Shown here: positions 22,812-34,867 of the stretch, piece after piece
Numbering within the stretch: position 1 is the first letter of the stretch
How the letters are laid out: each line of letters starts with the position of its first letter
From: Neofusicoccum parvum
Lineage: Eukaryota; Ascomycota; Dothideomycetes; Botryosphaeriales; Botryosphaeriaceae
Reading direction: 5' to 3'
DNA: 64,000 nucleotides
Assembly: GCA_020912385.1 (NCBI GenBank)
Contig: CP087207.1
Coordinates: 434,001 to 498,000, forward strand
Made by a program: the position numbers and the translations under genes
Notes under the pieces: model-generated
What the model was told of the DNA's origin: nothing
The model's input: only the letters and a program-made list of their open reading frames with translations
Databases searched by the model: none

Positions 22812-23828
22812 GAGGAAAATCGGGGCTGGAGGGGAAAAGCGGGAGGGAGCCGGGGGAGCGAACGGGATTGGGTGGAGTGACTCTGTAGTTGACAACGAGG
22901 CGAGATGTTCGCTTAAGTGAGGGGGGGGGATGGCGGTGTGTTGGTATTCGTGTTCGTTTATGCGAAGGTATTCTGGAGGGGTGGAGCAGTGATGCATCTG
23001 CGCAGATATTTGTAATCGAATTCTAGGCAACAGTTTTGTTAACCCACTCCCGTCTCGAGTTTGTGTTGCACGTTTACGCAGTAGTTGACGTATTGTAGAG
23101 GTTACGAGTAGTATTGCAGGAGATCTCCCGTCGGAATAATGCCAATTAGTTAAGCCGCAACTCCTTGGTACTGTCGACACTATCCAAACCCGGAACGCCA
23201 GGACTCTTTGATGTTGCGCTAAGAAACGGTCCATTGTGCCACCTTCGCAAACCTGTAATTGAGCTTTTGATACGCCTTGAGGGGTATAGTGCGAACGTGG
23301 AGTTAGTGATTGATGAGCAAAAAGACATGTGGGTGCGGATAATCGACTGTGGATCATCGCTTGGGAGCTTTCGAAGTGGCAACGCATTCGACAGTATGCT
23401 GTTCGGTGTATAGTGCCCAGAGGTTTTCGTGGGGCCGGAAGCTCTTCGTGCCTTGAGTAAAGATCGTCAGTAAGATTGAGCGGAGCGACAGAAAAAAAGA
23501 ATTCTCGTGAAAATGAAGTGATGGTTGAAAGATTTCTGGTTCATTCCTCTTTCCATGCTCTTTTGTGGAGTAGCCGTGAGGTATAAACCATCGCTGAAGT
23601 GGGTATGCTGTAGTATGCGGATATCTATCGTCGTTTCAAGGGCACTGCAGGTTCCGTTATGCTCCCCGTCCGGGTCTGGCGTGTCAACTGCCTCCCCGAA
23701 ACCCCTTGCCAGGCTTTGCTTCCCGTACGCGAACAGGGAGCTGCAGTTCAGAAGTTCGAAATTCTTGTAGAAACTGCGTGCCAAATTGCGAGGGAAAGGC
23801 TTCGTATCGATCGGAGCGTCGTTCGACC
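22812..23828. other. Convergent intergenic region
   Basis: About 1 kb between the 3' ends of the secreted-protein gene and the Zn2Cys6 regulator. Frames on either strand here lack recognisable features. No repeat or RNA seen. Confidence 0.45.
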
Positions 23829-25972
23829 CTATGAAAGATTTAGTAATGAACATCGGAACCTCGGGAGGTTGAATGCTCGTTCGCACCAATAGACGCTATC
23901 CGGGTTGGTGTTCTGGAGCACCGCCCAGATATCTATGGGTTGGTGCGCGAGGTTGGTAAGCTCATGTTCAGAAGAAAAGAACACATACCAGACGATGTCC
24001 TGGATGGGTCGCGCCCACGAAGGCAAGTTCCACAAAGATCCAAGCGCCCTTCCTTTAATACGCTCCCGGAACTCCACTTTCACTGCCGAGATTACGAGGC
24101 GAGTCCCGGTATTTCTTCATCTCCAATGCGCAATCATACATAGGAAGTGTCCTCTTACCTTCGAATCCATCTAATTGCTTTCTGATCCAGCGTGCATAAT
24201 CCTGATCTTCCTGCACCACATAGTACGCCAGGCTGATAGGCATAAGCCATGAGAGCGCGGTATCGTTTGATTTCGTGAATCTGTCCAGGAGGTATTCGAA
24301 CGACCGACAAATTTCCATTGCTGGCTGACGCAAGTTCCTGGCCTGGCCGGGGAGAAGGAGTGGGGTCTGTGGCATGCTGGCGAGAATGTGATCCTGGAGG
24401 TAATTGTATTCCTCTAAAGATGGTTGGTAGGGATCGGGTGAACTCTCAGCGGATTGAGGCGGCGGAGAAGGAGACGAGTGTTGAGATGAGGGCGAAGGTG
24501 AGGGATACGGGAAGGCGGCGGGACGCAACTCTCCGAGGAACCGAAGGACCCATAACAGTACCGCATTATACAGACAAATCTCGTTTGCCTGAAGCCATGT
24601 CTTGTAATGCAATGATTTTTCCAGGCCAGCAGGAAGGTCTGATAACTTCATATCAGCGGGGGGTTTTGAAGCAACCTCAAAGACCGCATCCGGATTCCTG
24701 GATTCCCATGCCCAGCGCCACTGGTAGAGATCCTGCAAGCATTTTTCCACGCGGGCGAGGAGACCAATGCGGAGCGGGATGTCACTGGTTGCCTTGAAGG
24801 CCACCTCGTCCTCAAGAAATCCCGGGACTTCGGAGAGAATGTCGAGCAGCTGATTACTCGGGCTTTTTGCCGAAGGGTTCAGTGCCCAGGGGACGGTCCT
24901 CCATTGTCTATCTTCGAAGAACGAGCGTTTCCGCTCGAGGAGTGCCTTCGATATCTGGAGCGAGCTGTTAGGAGAACTGCCATCAGTTACGGATAAGGAA
25001 ATTACCAGCAGATCCCTCGTGGCCTCAAACGCGCTCAACCAAGGCTGTTGCTGGAACCGTTCCGGGCCACACAGCAGGATCAGCTGTTTCAAGCCGTCGT
25101 GGTGACTGAAATCGGCATTCTTGCACACGGAGAACTGAGAGCCAATTAGCGCACCTCGCCAAGCACGGTTGCAACGCTGTCAACGGTCAACGCACATTAT
25201 ACATCAGCAGCACCATGACCGGAATGATGTATTTGCCAGCGTTCTCCCTGTCGACTTCGGAGAGATCCTTGATCAACAGCTTCAACGAAGCGCCGTACTC
25301 GCTGGCACCCTTGTCTTGGATCTTCTTCTGGTGTTGGGAGTTGCCAAAGAATCCGAGGGCCAGAGCTCTGCATGCTGTCAGAGACATGTCGTCGATGCTA
25401 CCTTTTGCAGCCAATTGCAGCCAGGGCCGGCCGAAACTACTGTAGACGAGATTGGAGAAGGTGAAAGAGAAGGCCATGTCTTCCATGAAGCCATCCAGGC
25501 CCAGCGGCTGCGGCACGGCAGGGAAATAATAGGCAAACTGCTGCTTCCGGCGCGCCAGAGCGTGCTGGGGCTTTTGCTGAGACGGGTTGGACTGGGCCTT
25601 GGCGAGCAGCTTCCCGCGGCCAGCCGGCGGGGCTGGAGACGGCGACGGCGTCGGCACACCCGACGAGGAGGACGACGACTGGCCGCCGGCGGTGTGGATC
25701 AGGAAGTGGATGGGCTTCTTGTAGCCCTGGCAGGTGTAGCCCGACTTCTCGCAGCGGCGGCACGTGGGCTTACGCTCGTCTGGCAGCCTGATGTCAGCTC
25801 GCGCGCGAGGAGAGGAGCGCTACGGCTCAGCACGATCATCACGAACCGCATTTGATGTGTCTTGCGCGGCACGTGTGGCAGCCGCTGACATGAGATGCGC
25901 GTTAGCATCAGAAGCGCCGAGCTGCGGGAGAGGCTTAAACACTGACCTGCTGCGGCCCGGGACGCCCACCAT
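23829..25972 (-). CDS. Zn2Cys6 transcription factor with DUF3468-like body
   Basis: Nuclear fungal regulator of 625 aa. Exons on the minus strand: 25947-25972, 25847-25884, 25196-25779, 24159-25134, 23829-24082; the sum is a multiple of three. The binuclear cluster is assembled across two introns: GCHTCRARHIKCDERKPTCRRC then GYTC gives all six cysteines at residues 11-37. The body (YYFPAVPQPLGLDGFMEDMAFSF, RALALGFFGN, LLIKDLSEVDRENAGKYIIPVMVLLMYN, CLYNAVLLWVLRFL) is of the fungal TF_2 type. An unspliced reading would stop at 24055, but a strong gtaaga donor at 24158 and ggcag acceptor at 24083 extend it into FRERIKGRALGSLWNLPSWA. A position usually Lys or Arg before GCHTC is Ser. It could regulate the neighbouring transporter or methyltransferase; that is inference. 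Confidence 0.88.
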
Positions 25973-28900
25973 AGCTTCGGCGGCGACGGACGGCGGTCAT
26001 GCAAGGGCGGCGGCGAGATGGGCCGGGGCGAGGCCGGGTTGATATACAGGATGCGGAGGAGGAGCGAGGACGGGGAGGCAGGCTGAGCGCTCACGCAGCA
26101 TGGCCCGGCACGGCGGCGTCCCGTTGGGTGCAGGCGCTCGAGTTGGGGGCCAAGCGCGGCATAAATATAGTGACCGCTCCGCGGACGTGCGCGGCGAGTC
26201 AGGGCGCGGTGGTCAATCGCGGGCGGGCAGGATTTTCGATAGATGTGCGATGATGGAGCTGAGTCGTTGGGAGCTGGCGGGGAGACGTTGTTTCTTCGCA
26301 CGGCGGCGGCCCGAGGCCCTATTGGCCTGGGTGCTGGGGCCGGGGGCCCATTGGACTATTGGCGCACGAAAAGAACGCCGCCTCCGCGCTGGCTCCGCCC
26401 AACCCAACCCTGCCGCGGCCGCCTCGCGTCGCCTCGCGCTCGCCGCCCGCCGCCGCCGCCGCTGGCACGCACCAGACCGATCGCCTTTATACCAGACCAC
26501 CGCCGCCCTCGCCCGCGACCCGCGACCCGCGACCCGCGCACCGTTGTCCCGCTCTCCCGCTCTCCCGCCCGCGGCTGGCTGCAAAGCGCGCCCCAGGCCG
26601 CTCCACCGCGACTCTGCCAACGCCAGGGGCCCGTCGGCTCGCCGTTCGATTGGGCCGTGTCTCCCCGCGGCGTCAGGCGTCTCCGCGCGCGACGAGGACG
26701 CGACCCTGCAGAGCCTGGACTCTCCTGGCCGGCCCGATCCTCCCGTCGCGAGAGTTACGTCGTACAAGCCTGTTTGCTGCCGCCGCTCGCACCGCCCTCG
26801 CGGCGCCGGAGCCCGCTCCGACCTCATGCCTCCATAGACGGCCCTGACGGCCTGTGGCGCCTGTGTCCGCTCAGGAACTTCATCATAGCACCACCTTAAC
26901 GTAAATAAGACCCTGATCCCCCTGCCGATTTTTTGCTGCTTTGTGTCTCGCTTTTCACATGCTGCCCACCGCCGAACACGACGCATACGCCCACAATCTC
27001 GCCTAAAACCTCCCTCCGGACTAGATGCTGACGACTGTGCCCTGCTGCCTCGAGCCTACTGAAAGTGCGTTGCTCGCCAGTATGTACCTGCGACGCCGCA
27101 CCAGACGGCTATCGGCACCCCGCCGCCGAATACGCCAATCAGATCCTTACACACTTCATTTTCCTGACACGTCTCTGCAAATTCCGATCTGCCATGCCCG
27201 CCCTGTGATGCCTTCAGCTTCTGCCGGTGTTGGAGCCTTCTCCTCCCAAACGTTTTTTTTTTTCGCTAACCCTGCTGACGATCTTAGCAAGATAAGGCAA
27301 TGGAGCGGCATAATCGCCACTTAGAGCGTTGATGGCACGCACACATGTCTTCGCTGCTCCCTGCTCATTAGCATAATGATTTGCTCAGCCAAGCTCTTTC
27401 CGCTTCAATTTATGCGTTAACTCTATTCAACGCCCTATTTCTTTACGACCGGTGATCATTGCCTCATGCGTTTAAAGCGATATTGGAAGGATCCAGACAG
27501 CCAGAGTAAGCACTGGCACAGTGGCAAGGCGTGAGGATCCCAGAATACAGCCTTCCGCGGAGCCACGCGAAATACCAGGCTACTTACTACGTATTATCCA
27601 CCATGTTCTTGGCAAGAAGCGGAGCACAAGCGCAAACGCCCGGCGCCTCATCTAGCGATCTGCGGACCCAGCTGTCTTTGGATAACACAAGCGACCTAAG
27701 CGCGTTGCGCCGTACCGTCACAGACCGGTCACCGAGCAAAAAAATTCGCATACAGGAGCAGATCTACCAGAGGACCACATAGCAACAAGTTCGCTCTCAG
27801 ACCCCTTTCTTCGGGTCAGCATGTGGCCCCTCATCTGGACCCAAGGCCTCGACGCCTTCGTTATCTTAGGTTGTGGATAATCTTTTCCGATCTTGTCTCA
27901 GATCAAACCCTTTCCCGCTCGCCCTTTGGACCCTCCGCCAGCCACGCTTCGGAGCTCTAGAGCTGGTGATGATCTCCGACTTCTCCCCATGGAATCGTTT
28001 GTTACCGTGATTCCGGTAATAAGCGCGTTTCTTTACTAGCGCGTCTTCGCTGAAGAATCCCGGCATCAAGGCACCTTGCTGACTCATCTTCATTTCTATG
28101 TCTTTGTAATTGCCTTCAGGACGTTGGAACCTAACCTTCTTGCATGGGGTGTACCCAGCGAAAAATGGGACGGGCGTGTCTGTACTGGACGGTAGTGCCG
28201 GAACATGCTTTCAGTGAACCGTTGTTCTCGCAAGCATTTCAGATACGAGCCAGCGAGATCCGGCGGTCAATTTCAGACAGCGCCCACAACGGTAATACTT
28301 CCGAATGGAAGAACCACCTCCAACGTTGTCGAAAGCCCTGGAGTCTACTTCTTTTCCCGTCATTCTAATGCGCTGACTAGGCTATAGAGTTTATGGGAAT
28401 TCGAACAATCTGCATCCTGGGAAGGATACGCAGGGTGGCACGGGAAGGCTTGTGCGGCTGGCCGGACTCAACGCTCGTGCAACGGACTTCAGCTCCGGAG
28501 GAGCAGCCCTTTTCGGTCGTCATGTCCGCGATATCTTCGATTACCTTCTTTGAAGATGCTATCAACTTTAAGCGTCATCCCAACCGCGAGAGATCGTCAG
28601 ATACCCACACTTTGGCATGACAAACAGCCTGACAACCTTCGGCGATGGTCCAGGACCTTCCACAAACAGCGATGATTTGCCGCATCTTTCAGTCAAGGCG
28701 CCGCTTTACGTTTTCACCATTCAAACTTGACATTTGACGCATTGCATCTCCCGTTGTCGGTAATTCCTAACGGAGTAGTACGATTACTATTCGTACATGC
28801 ACGGTGGGCTGTGGAGGGCCGAGAGTCTCTGAGGATGCACTTGCAAAACTCCAGCCAAGATATCTTAAGCATCTTTAAGGGTAGAGTATCACACGGCATG

Positions 28901-31506
28901 AGTGGCTCATCTTGTCTCTGTTCAGGCCATCGTAGAGATTTCAGAGGATATCGTTCTCATTTCATCTATGATATTGAAAGGTTTCCGTCCTTGTATTTTT
29001 CTTGGTTGGTCCAGATTTTTCTTAGATGCATTGTTCTCTTTGATGCTAGCTGCGTAGTACTTGCCAACCCTTTGCATGCGGGCCACAATTCCAACATGTC
29101 CCCATTATTTCCTCGCAACCTTACATACCTATACACGTCGCGGTATTAATCCGAAATTAGCTAATACCTGTATAGTCAAATGATTGCGGTTTTGTAAGTG
29201 TGATCCAATTTTTTTCATGCATCATCCGCCGGAATTCGTAAGACGTGATCTGACCTTCCAGATAAGCCCTTAACAATGCTCGGCAGAGCATCTCTTATCG
29301 TTTTTGTCTTTCTTGGACGTATCGGCCTTGTCCGTTGCAACCTGAAAACCACAATTTTCAAGACGCGTCCCATCTTACATCTCTTCAAATCCACAGGGCA
29401 GGCCAAGCTGAACCGAATCGGAATTGACACTGGACAGAGTATGTCCCAAGTAATTTCTCCCAGTGGCATGCCTACGCGACCTTCGAAAGGCATCCGGACA
29501 CCTCGTGAATTCTCTCCCGGACTACCTCATCGATCCTCGAACCTTAGCCGGATTTCCAGTTGAGCCAAATTTGTGATGCCGGCAGATCCTTTCCATTGAG
29601 AGGTTCCCCACGCTCGGCAGCTCGATGCCGAGATAAGACTGAGAAATCTGGCCTCCGGTGATGGCCCATCAGAGGCGGCGGCAGTCCCGACGAGAAGTGT
29701 AGGTGGGGCATCGACGTTGAGAATGACATAGCAAGCAGGACCGGAACCGTTCACCATGCCGAGACAGTATTGAGTAGCGTTCGTGGAATCCAAAAGATCT
29801 CTTAGGTATATGCCCATCCGAGGATGCCGTGGATGATTACACGGCTCGTGTCAAAACACCCAGCGGTGAAGCGGAGACTCACTCACCAGGGCCTGCGAAT
29901 GTGCCCACCAAGCAGAGGAAATGTGTTGACGGTAGAGGCCATTTTTGATACCACAACCGTGTCCTTGCTGTTGATTAGTAGTTTTCGATGAGTGTTCCTG
30001 GGTTTCCGGGAATGGAGACTGCAACAGATTTCGGGGCGTGTTTTACCCCTGAAAGTTCTTCTGTGTCGCTTCTGTGCTCAGATAACCCCTTTGCAAAAGA
30101 CTCAAGGATCCATGGGAATAGTTGGCGAAGCTCGTTACCTCGACCATTGTACAGGACAGTAAATCCAGCACTGTGGGCGGCAAAAAGAATGGCAGTACAG
30201 CGGATGTTCTGGAGAAATGACATGCCAAGTAAGCGGTTTACTTGAATGGGCAGGTCAAACATTCGTCCGGATGGCCTTGGACATTGGATCAAAGCACCTC
30301 TGTATCCAGATGAACGCTCCATGGTGGAGAGTACTTCGAGTTAAAGTAGCCCCTTTCTTTTGCAACCCGCCGTACCAGCGTCTGTAAGATCAAATGTCGA
30401 GTAGGGTGGTCAAGGCGCATGTCTCGAGTCGAACTCTGGTTCCAGAATCAATCAGTGAGAGCAAAGGCAAGGAAATCCGGTTTACCGGTTGCGATAGATA
30501 TATGTAAACAGACTCAGCCACGCGTGCGGAATAGAGATTTGCGGATCTGCGCCGGCTAAGTATCTGCCTTCGGTTATCGGCATCCGGCTATCGGCTACTA
30601 CATACTTCTCCTGCAGGGTTTTTGCCGTACAGATTGGGTTTTTCCGTGCGCAGCGCGCCTATGTCAACAAATTCTGACGATCAAAATTCACCAGTTATCT
30701 CCGTTATATCCCTAGAAACAAGCCTCACGGGTAAGCTCATCAATTTATGCCTATATGCAATAAGGTTCCATGCAAGATAAACTCGCGATGAAAGTTTAAA
30801 ATATATCCTATTCTTTAGAGAGATAGGTATGTTGTCTTTCATGGGCGTCTATATCTTGTAAGGCCTTATAGAGAGGATTTACGGCGTTTAGCCAAGTCCT
30901 CATGGAAATAAAGGAGATCGAGAGTGGATTTCTGTCCTGTGCACCTGCGCATTGACTTCGCGCTAGCGTCGCTCATGCTTTCCCCGTGTCTCCTGTAGCC
31001 ATAGAACACACAATCAGGCAAGACTCACGGACGCATATTCTATTTTTGAAAGCTCAGCATGCTAGTTGTAATATTTACTGCCAAAAGCTACACAACCAGA
31101 TTGATTCTGACGTTGAAACTCTTCTGGCCAGCAGAAGTGGCCAGCTATCCGCTATCACAATCCCAGCGATATCGGCAGGGTCACTACTCCATACGGATCA
31201 GTGTCTTCCCGTCCGAGATAAAACGGACGTACTTCGGAGGTTTGCAACGTGGACACGATGAGCTCATCCACGGGATCGGTAGCCGTTATATCCAACGGCG
31301 GGGGACTGTGGCCAGGTTTCAGCGCATTTCACTACTGTCTCTCTCGGCATGCGGCTGCTCTACGATCCGCATTTGCATGAATCAGTAATCCAGCTTGCTC
31401 AAGATATAACCAGAGCTAAACTCGCAGTTGTCAGAAGGATACATCCACAGAATCAACTCTCCTTCTTCCAACCCTCTTCTCAGAATCCTGTTCCCGCCGA
31501 ACAGAA
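25973..31506. other. 5.5-kb gene-poor region
   Basis: The stretch 26.1-26.9 kb is very GC-rich with simple repeats (CGCGACC units at about 26513-26540, CCCGCTCT units just after) and overlapping chance ORFs. From 27 kb rightward it becomes AT-richer, with poly-T at about 27245. A possible decayed spliced gene lies at about 29.5-30.3 kb (separate entry). A pair of CGGYTATCGGC units lies at 30570-30595. No transposase or reverse transcriptase motif could be read. Confidence 0.5.
29527..30322 (-). other. Possible decayed or unrecognised spliced gene
   Basis: Two minus-strand open frames (30322 down to 29975, and 29817 down to 29527) are separated by what looks like intron signals: a donor GGG|gtaaaa near 30050, a branch-like ctactaatc with acceptor caacag near 29965, and a gtgagt donor near 29890. 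The first part carries QNIRCTAILFAAHSAGFTVLYN, the last NGSGPACYVILNVDAPPTLLVG. I could not find a splice combination that keeps one frame throughout, and I do not recognise a family. Either a relic or a gene with exons I misjudge. Confidence 0.25.
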
Positions 31507-33031
31507 ATGGCGTCCAAATCCTCCCACCAAGTCATCATCGTCGGTGGCGGCATCACAGGGCTTACGCTCGCGCTGATGCTGCAGAACCTCAACATCGATT
31601 TCGTCCTCCTCGAAGGTTATTCCAGCGTCACTCCCAATGTCGGCGCCAGTATCGGCCTTTACGCCAACGGAGTCCGCGTCCTTGACCAGCTAGGGCTTTA
31701 CCAAGATATCCTGAAGGTCGCACAATCTGCGAAGCGCCATGTCGTGCGCGATGGCGACACGGGGAAGGTATTGACGAGGTTGCCGTGCGGCCCTGAACTG
31801 GAGGCAAGGCATGGATATTCTGCCCTGTTCATGCAGCGCCACCAGCTGCTTTGCATCTTGTACGAGCATCTGGTTGAGAAAGAGAGGGTTCTGGTCAACA
31901 AGAAGGTTCACAGAATTGAACATCTGGCCGACAGTGTTCTGGTGCATACGACAGATGGAGGGGTCTTTGAAGGACAGATGGTTGTAGGCGCAGATGGTGT
32001 GCACAGCACTGTGAGGAAGGAGATGCGGAGGACTGCGGAGGAGTTGGAGCCGGGTTACATTCCAAAGAAGGACAAAGAAAGTACGTATGGCCTGCAACTC
32101 ATCATGCGCAAATTTGGGGGAAAAAAAGTAAAGCTGACTCATGAGTGCAGACATCAAGTGCGAGTATGCCTGCGTCTTTGGATTTGCCAAACCCACCAAG
32201 ACCATTGCACCTGGAGACGTTGTGGCCGCTTCTAAGAACTACGCCACGGCTGGTGTCATGGGCGCTCAGACGGGTGAAGTCTTCCTCTTCTGGTTCTGGA
32301 AGCTACCCTCATCCCAGAGCTCCTGCAAGGTTGAAGACATCCCACGTCTCACCAAGGAAGACCAAGCTCGCGAGCTCCAGCGTGGCGGTGATGTCATCGT
32401 GGCCGATCCGGAGGTGCGGCTCAAAGACGTGGTGAACAACCTGGAGAGAAGTGCCGTGACCGCACTTCCGCACTTCGTCTTCAGCAAGTGGCATTTCCGC
32501 CGCGTAATCACCGTCGGCGACGCGGCCCACAAGTTCAATCCGCTCGTTGGACAGGGCGGCAACAGCTGCATCGAGTCGTGCGCAGCGCTCGTCAACGAGC
32601 TCACCGCCACGCTGTCCGCGTCCGATCTCGCGTCGCCGTCTTGGCCCCTTGAGTCCCTCGAGAAAGTCTTCACCGCCGTCGAGACTCAAAGGGTACCCCG
32701 ACTCCTCGAGATGGTCGAGAAATCCCAGCAAGCGCAACGGGCATCCGCGTGGGACTCCTGGGCGCTCAAGCTCGCCAGCAAACACGTCGTGCCCCTCCAG
32801 AGCCTGCACCAGTTCACCGACTTTTATAGCTCCTTCATTACGGGCGGCGTAAGCCTGAAGACACTAGCTATGCCAGACGCTATACATGAATGGCCGTACG
32901 ACGATGAGAAGAAGGACATCAAGGGACAGGGATCAAACCTCCCAGCAATTTTGACTACGGCCTCTTTTGCAGTATTTGCAGGAATCCTGCTGGAAAGGAA
33001 ACTAAGGAACGGTACCATCCTGGGTAATTAG
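31507..33031 (+). CDS. FAD-dependent monooxygenase (PaxM/UbiH-like group)
   Basis: Flavoprotein aromatic-ring or prenyl epoxidase-type monooxygenase, 484 aa from exons 31507-32080 and 32151-33031. The dinucleotide-binding motif is at the N-terminus (VIIVGGGITGLTLALMLQ), the DG motif is VVGADGVHSTVR and the GD motif is ITVGDAAHKFNPLVGQGGNS. A hydrophobic stretch near the C-terminus (ILTTASFAVFAGILLE) may anchor it in a membrane, as in the PaxM/LtmM indole-diterpene epoxidases. No prenyltransferase or terpene cyclase is in the window, so the resemblance is at the level of the family only. Confidence 0.9.
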
Positions 33032-33315
33032 AAAGGCAGCGGTTTCATAGATAGATTTCTTTAATTTCGTTATTTTCTTACCCTTTCTTACGCAAAGAAA
33101 ATACCAGCTAAGTGTTGCTTCCCATAGAATGTAATGTGTTAAATCAATGGAGAAGAAAGTGTAGTTCACGAACATGAACACCTCTGAACTGAGGAAAGAC
33201 ACTCGAAATCAAATTATGGAAAATTGATTCATTATCACTTCTCATTACTAGCCATTTCCATCTCGATCGTCAAATATTTTTGCCGCGTCTCCCCACAGCT
33301 CCGTCCAACCATCCA

Positions 33316-34867
33316 CTACTGGCCGTTGGGGCAGCTCAGGCTGGTGCAGCTGTCATCACGAGGCTTCATGGCAAGCTTCTTTCCAGCCATCAGCGCGCGT
33401 CTGGTCTGAGCCGCCTGGTTGGGGCAGACCGACGACTTCTTCAGGCACACGGAACGCCCGCAGCACGTCGAAGCAACGCAAACCTCGTCGCAGCCGCAGT
33501 CGGAGGTGCTGGAGCAGTTCGGGCCGCAGATGCCGTGCTGGAAGCAGACCTTGGCACCTTGCGGATCCGGGCCGCAGGCGGCTTGGTATCCCCGATCGTT
33601 GTAAATGGCCCAGCCGGTGTTGCACGTTCCGGCGTTCTGGCACGTCGACGGGGCAGAGCAGCCCTTGTCCTGCTTGGTGAGGGTGTAGGTGTAGGAGTTG
33701 CCGACGGTGACGTGGACGCTGCCTTGGTACTGGCCGACGTTCGTGGCCTTGGATGCAGGGTTGGGAATCTGCGGTTCGTGGTTAGCGCCGCTGATCCGAG
33801 CTTGTGCACCTTCACTGAATACTCACATCGGCGCTGTAGTAGGAGCAGACAGTTCCCTGCGGGTTATCGTCTCTGTACAGGATATAGGCGTTGAAAAGGT
33901 TCTGAGAGTGTTAGTATCTGTGGTAGTGACAGACGAGAGAAGGAAGACCTACGCAGGCAGTGTAAGTGCCGTCGGCCTTAGGGTGAGCCTTGTTGTACGC
34001 GGTGTTCGCCTGGCATCCCTTGGCGCAGGATGCCGGGTCGAACGGCCCGTCGTTGTACAGCTCGTACAGGTAGTAGTGGCTATCCTCGATAGCGCCCGCG
34101 AGGGGACCGACAGGGGCGTTGAAGTTAGGCAGAGTGGGGGCCGTGTACGGCTTATTGTAGCCGTTGGATGCCGCAATGACAACGTGGAAGTCTCCCTGGT
34201 ACTGGCCGACGTTGGTGGCAGTGTTGGAGCTAATCGGGTAGCCGTAAATCGTGCACTTGATGTTTGCAGTTGCACCAGGGTTCTTGCAGACATCGTAGTC
34301 AGGACGGATGACAGGGTCACGCTCGATGTAGATGTTGAAGCCCTGGCAGTAGTTGTCGGCGTCACACTTGGCGGCGCATAGACTCGGGTCGTAGGAGTCA
34401 AGCGTATAGACACCGCGATATCCGGCTTGCTGAGTGGAGCCCTGCAAGTTGGTGAAAGCCTTCGTGTACCTGGCCGGGGTAGAAGCGCCGTTTGCAAGAG
34501 AGGCGTAGGTCGGCAGTGCGGTGAAGGCATCCGCAGTATCGGGAGATGGGATGGGGAGAGTACCAGTGGGAAGAGGGCAGCAGTCCCAATGATTGCTAGC
34601 GCACTTGGCAGCAGCAGGGTCATCACGCTTCCGTGCAGAGGTCTCGGTAGAGTCAGGAGTGACAGTCTCTTGAACCACAGCTGAAGCAGTCGTGGGATTG
34701 TAAGATGCCACGGTCGAGCTGTAGACATCCGGCTCCGGGCCCAGGGTTGCTGGAGTCGGGGCAGCGAAGATGGCGTTGAGCATGTCCAGGTCGAGATCGG
34801 GTGCAGGAGCCGGAACAGCAACCGCGCCGGCCAAGCCAGCGGCGCCAAGGAGATGAGTGACCTTCAT
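33316..34867 (-). CDS. Large Cys-rich secreted protein with duplicated domain
   Basis: 480 aa from exons 33953-34867, 33827-33901 and 33316-33768 (minus). The signal peptide is MKVTHLLGAAGLAGAVAVPAP, possibly followed by a Kex2 site (SARKRDD). The body shows a PAN/apple-like pattern (LCAAKCDADNYCQGFNIYIERD) and two copies of an ATNVGQYQG block, one followed by DFHVVIAAS and one by SVHVTVGNS, so the middle is an internal duplication. The last 100 residues are very Cys-rich (GICGPNCSSTSDCGCDEVC, TCCGRSVC). It resembles poorly characterised fungal secreted or carbohydrate-binding-like proteins; no function is proved. A minus-strand TATATAAG lies about 105 nt upstream. Confidence 0.87.

Noticed and set aside
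22179..23387. 402-codon minus-strand ORF
   Set aside because: Antisense to the secreted protein at 22188; Gly/Ala/Arg-rich low complexity, no motif.
26100..26986. Overlapping ORFs up to 257 codons on both strands
   Set aside because: Extreme GC with tandem repeats; Arg/Pro/Ala composition and no conserved motif.
28380..28460. Possible tRNA suggested by GAATTCGAAC
   Set aside because: No cloverleaf or acceptor stem could be formed.
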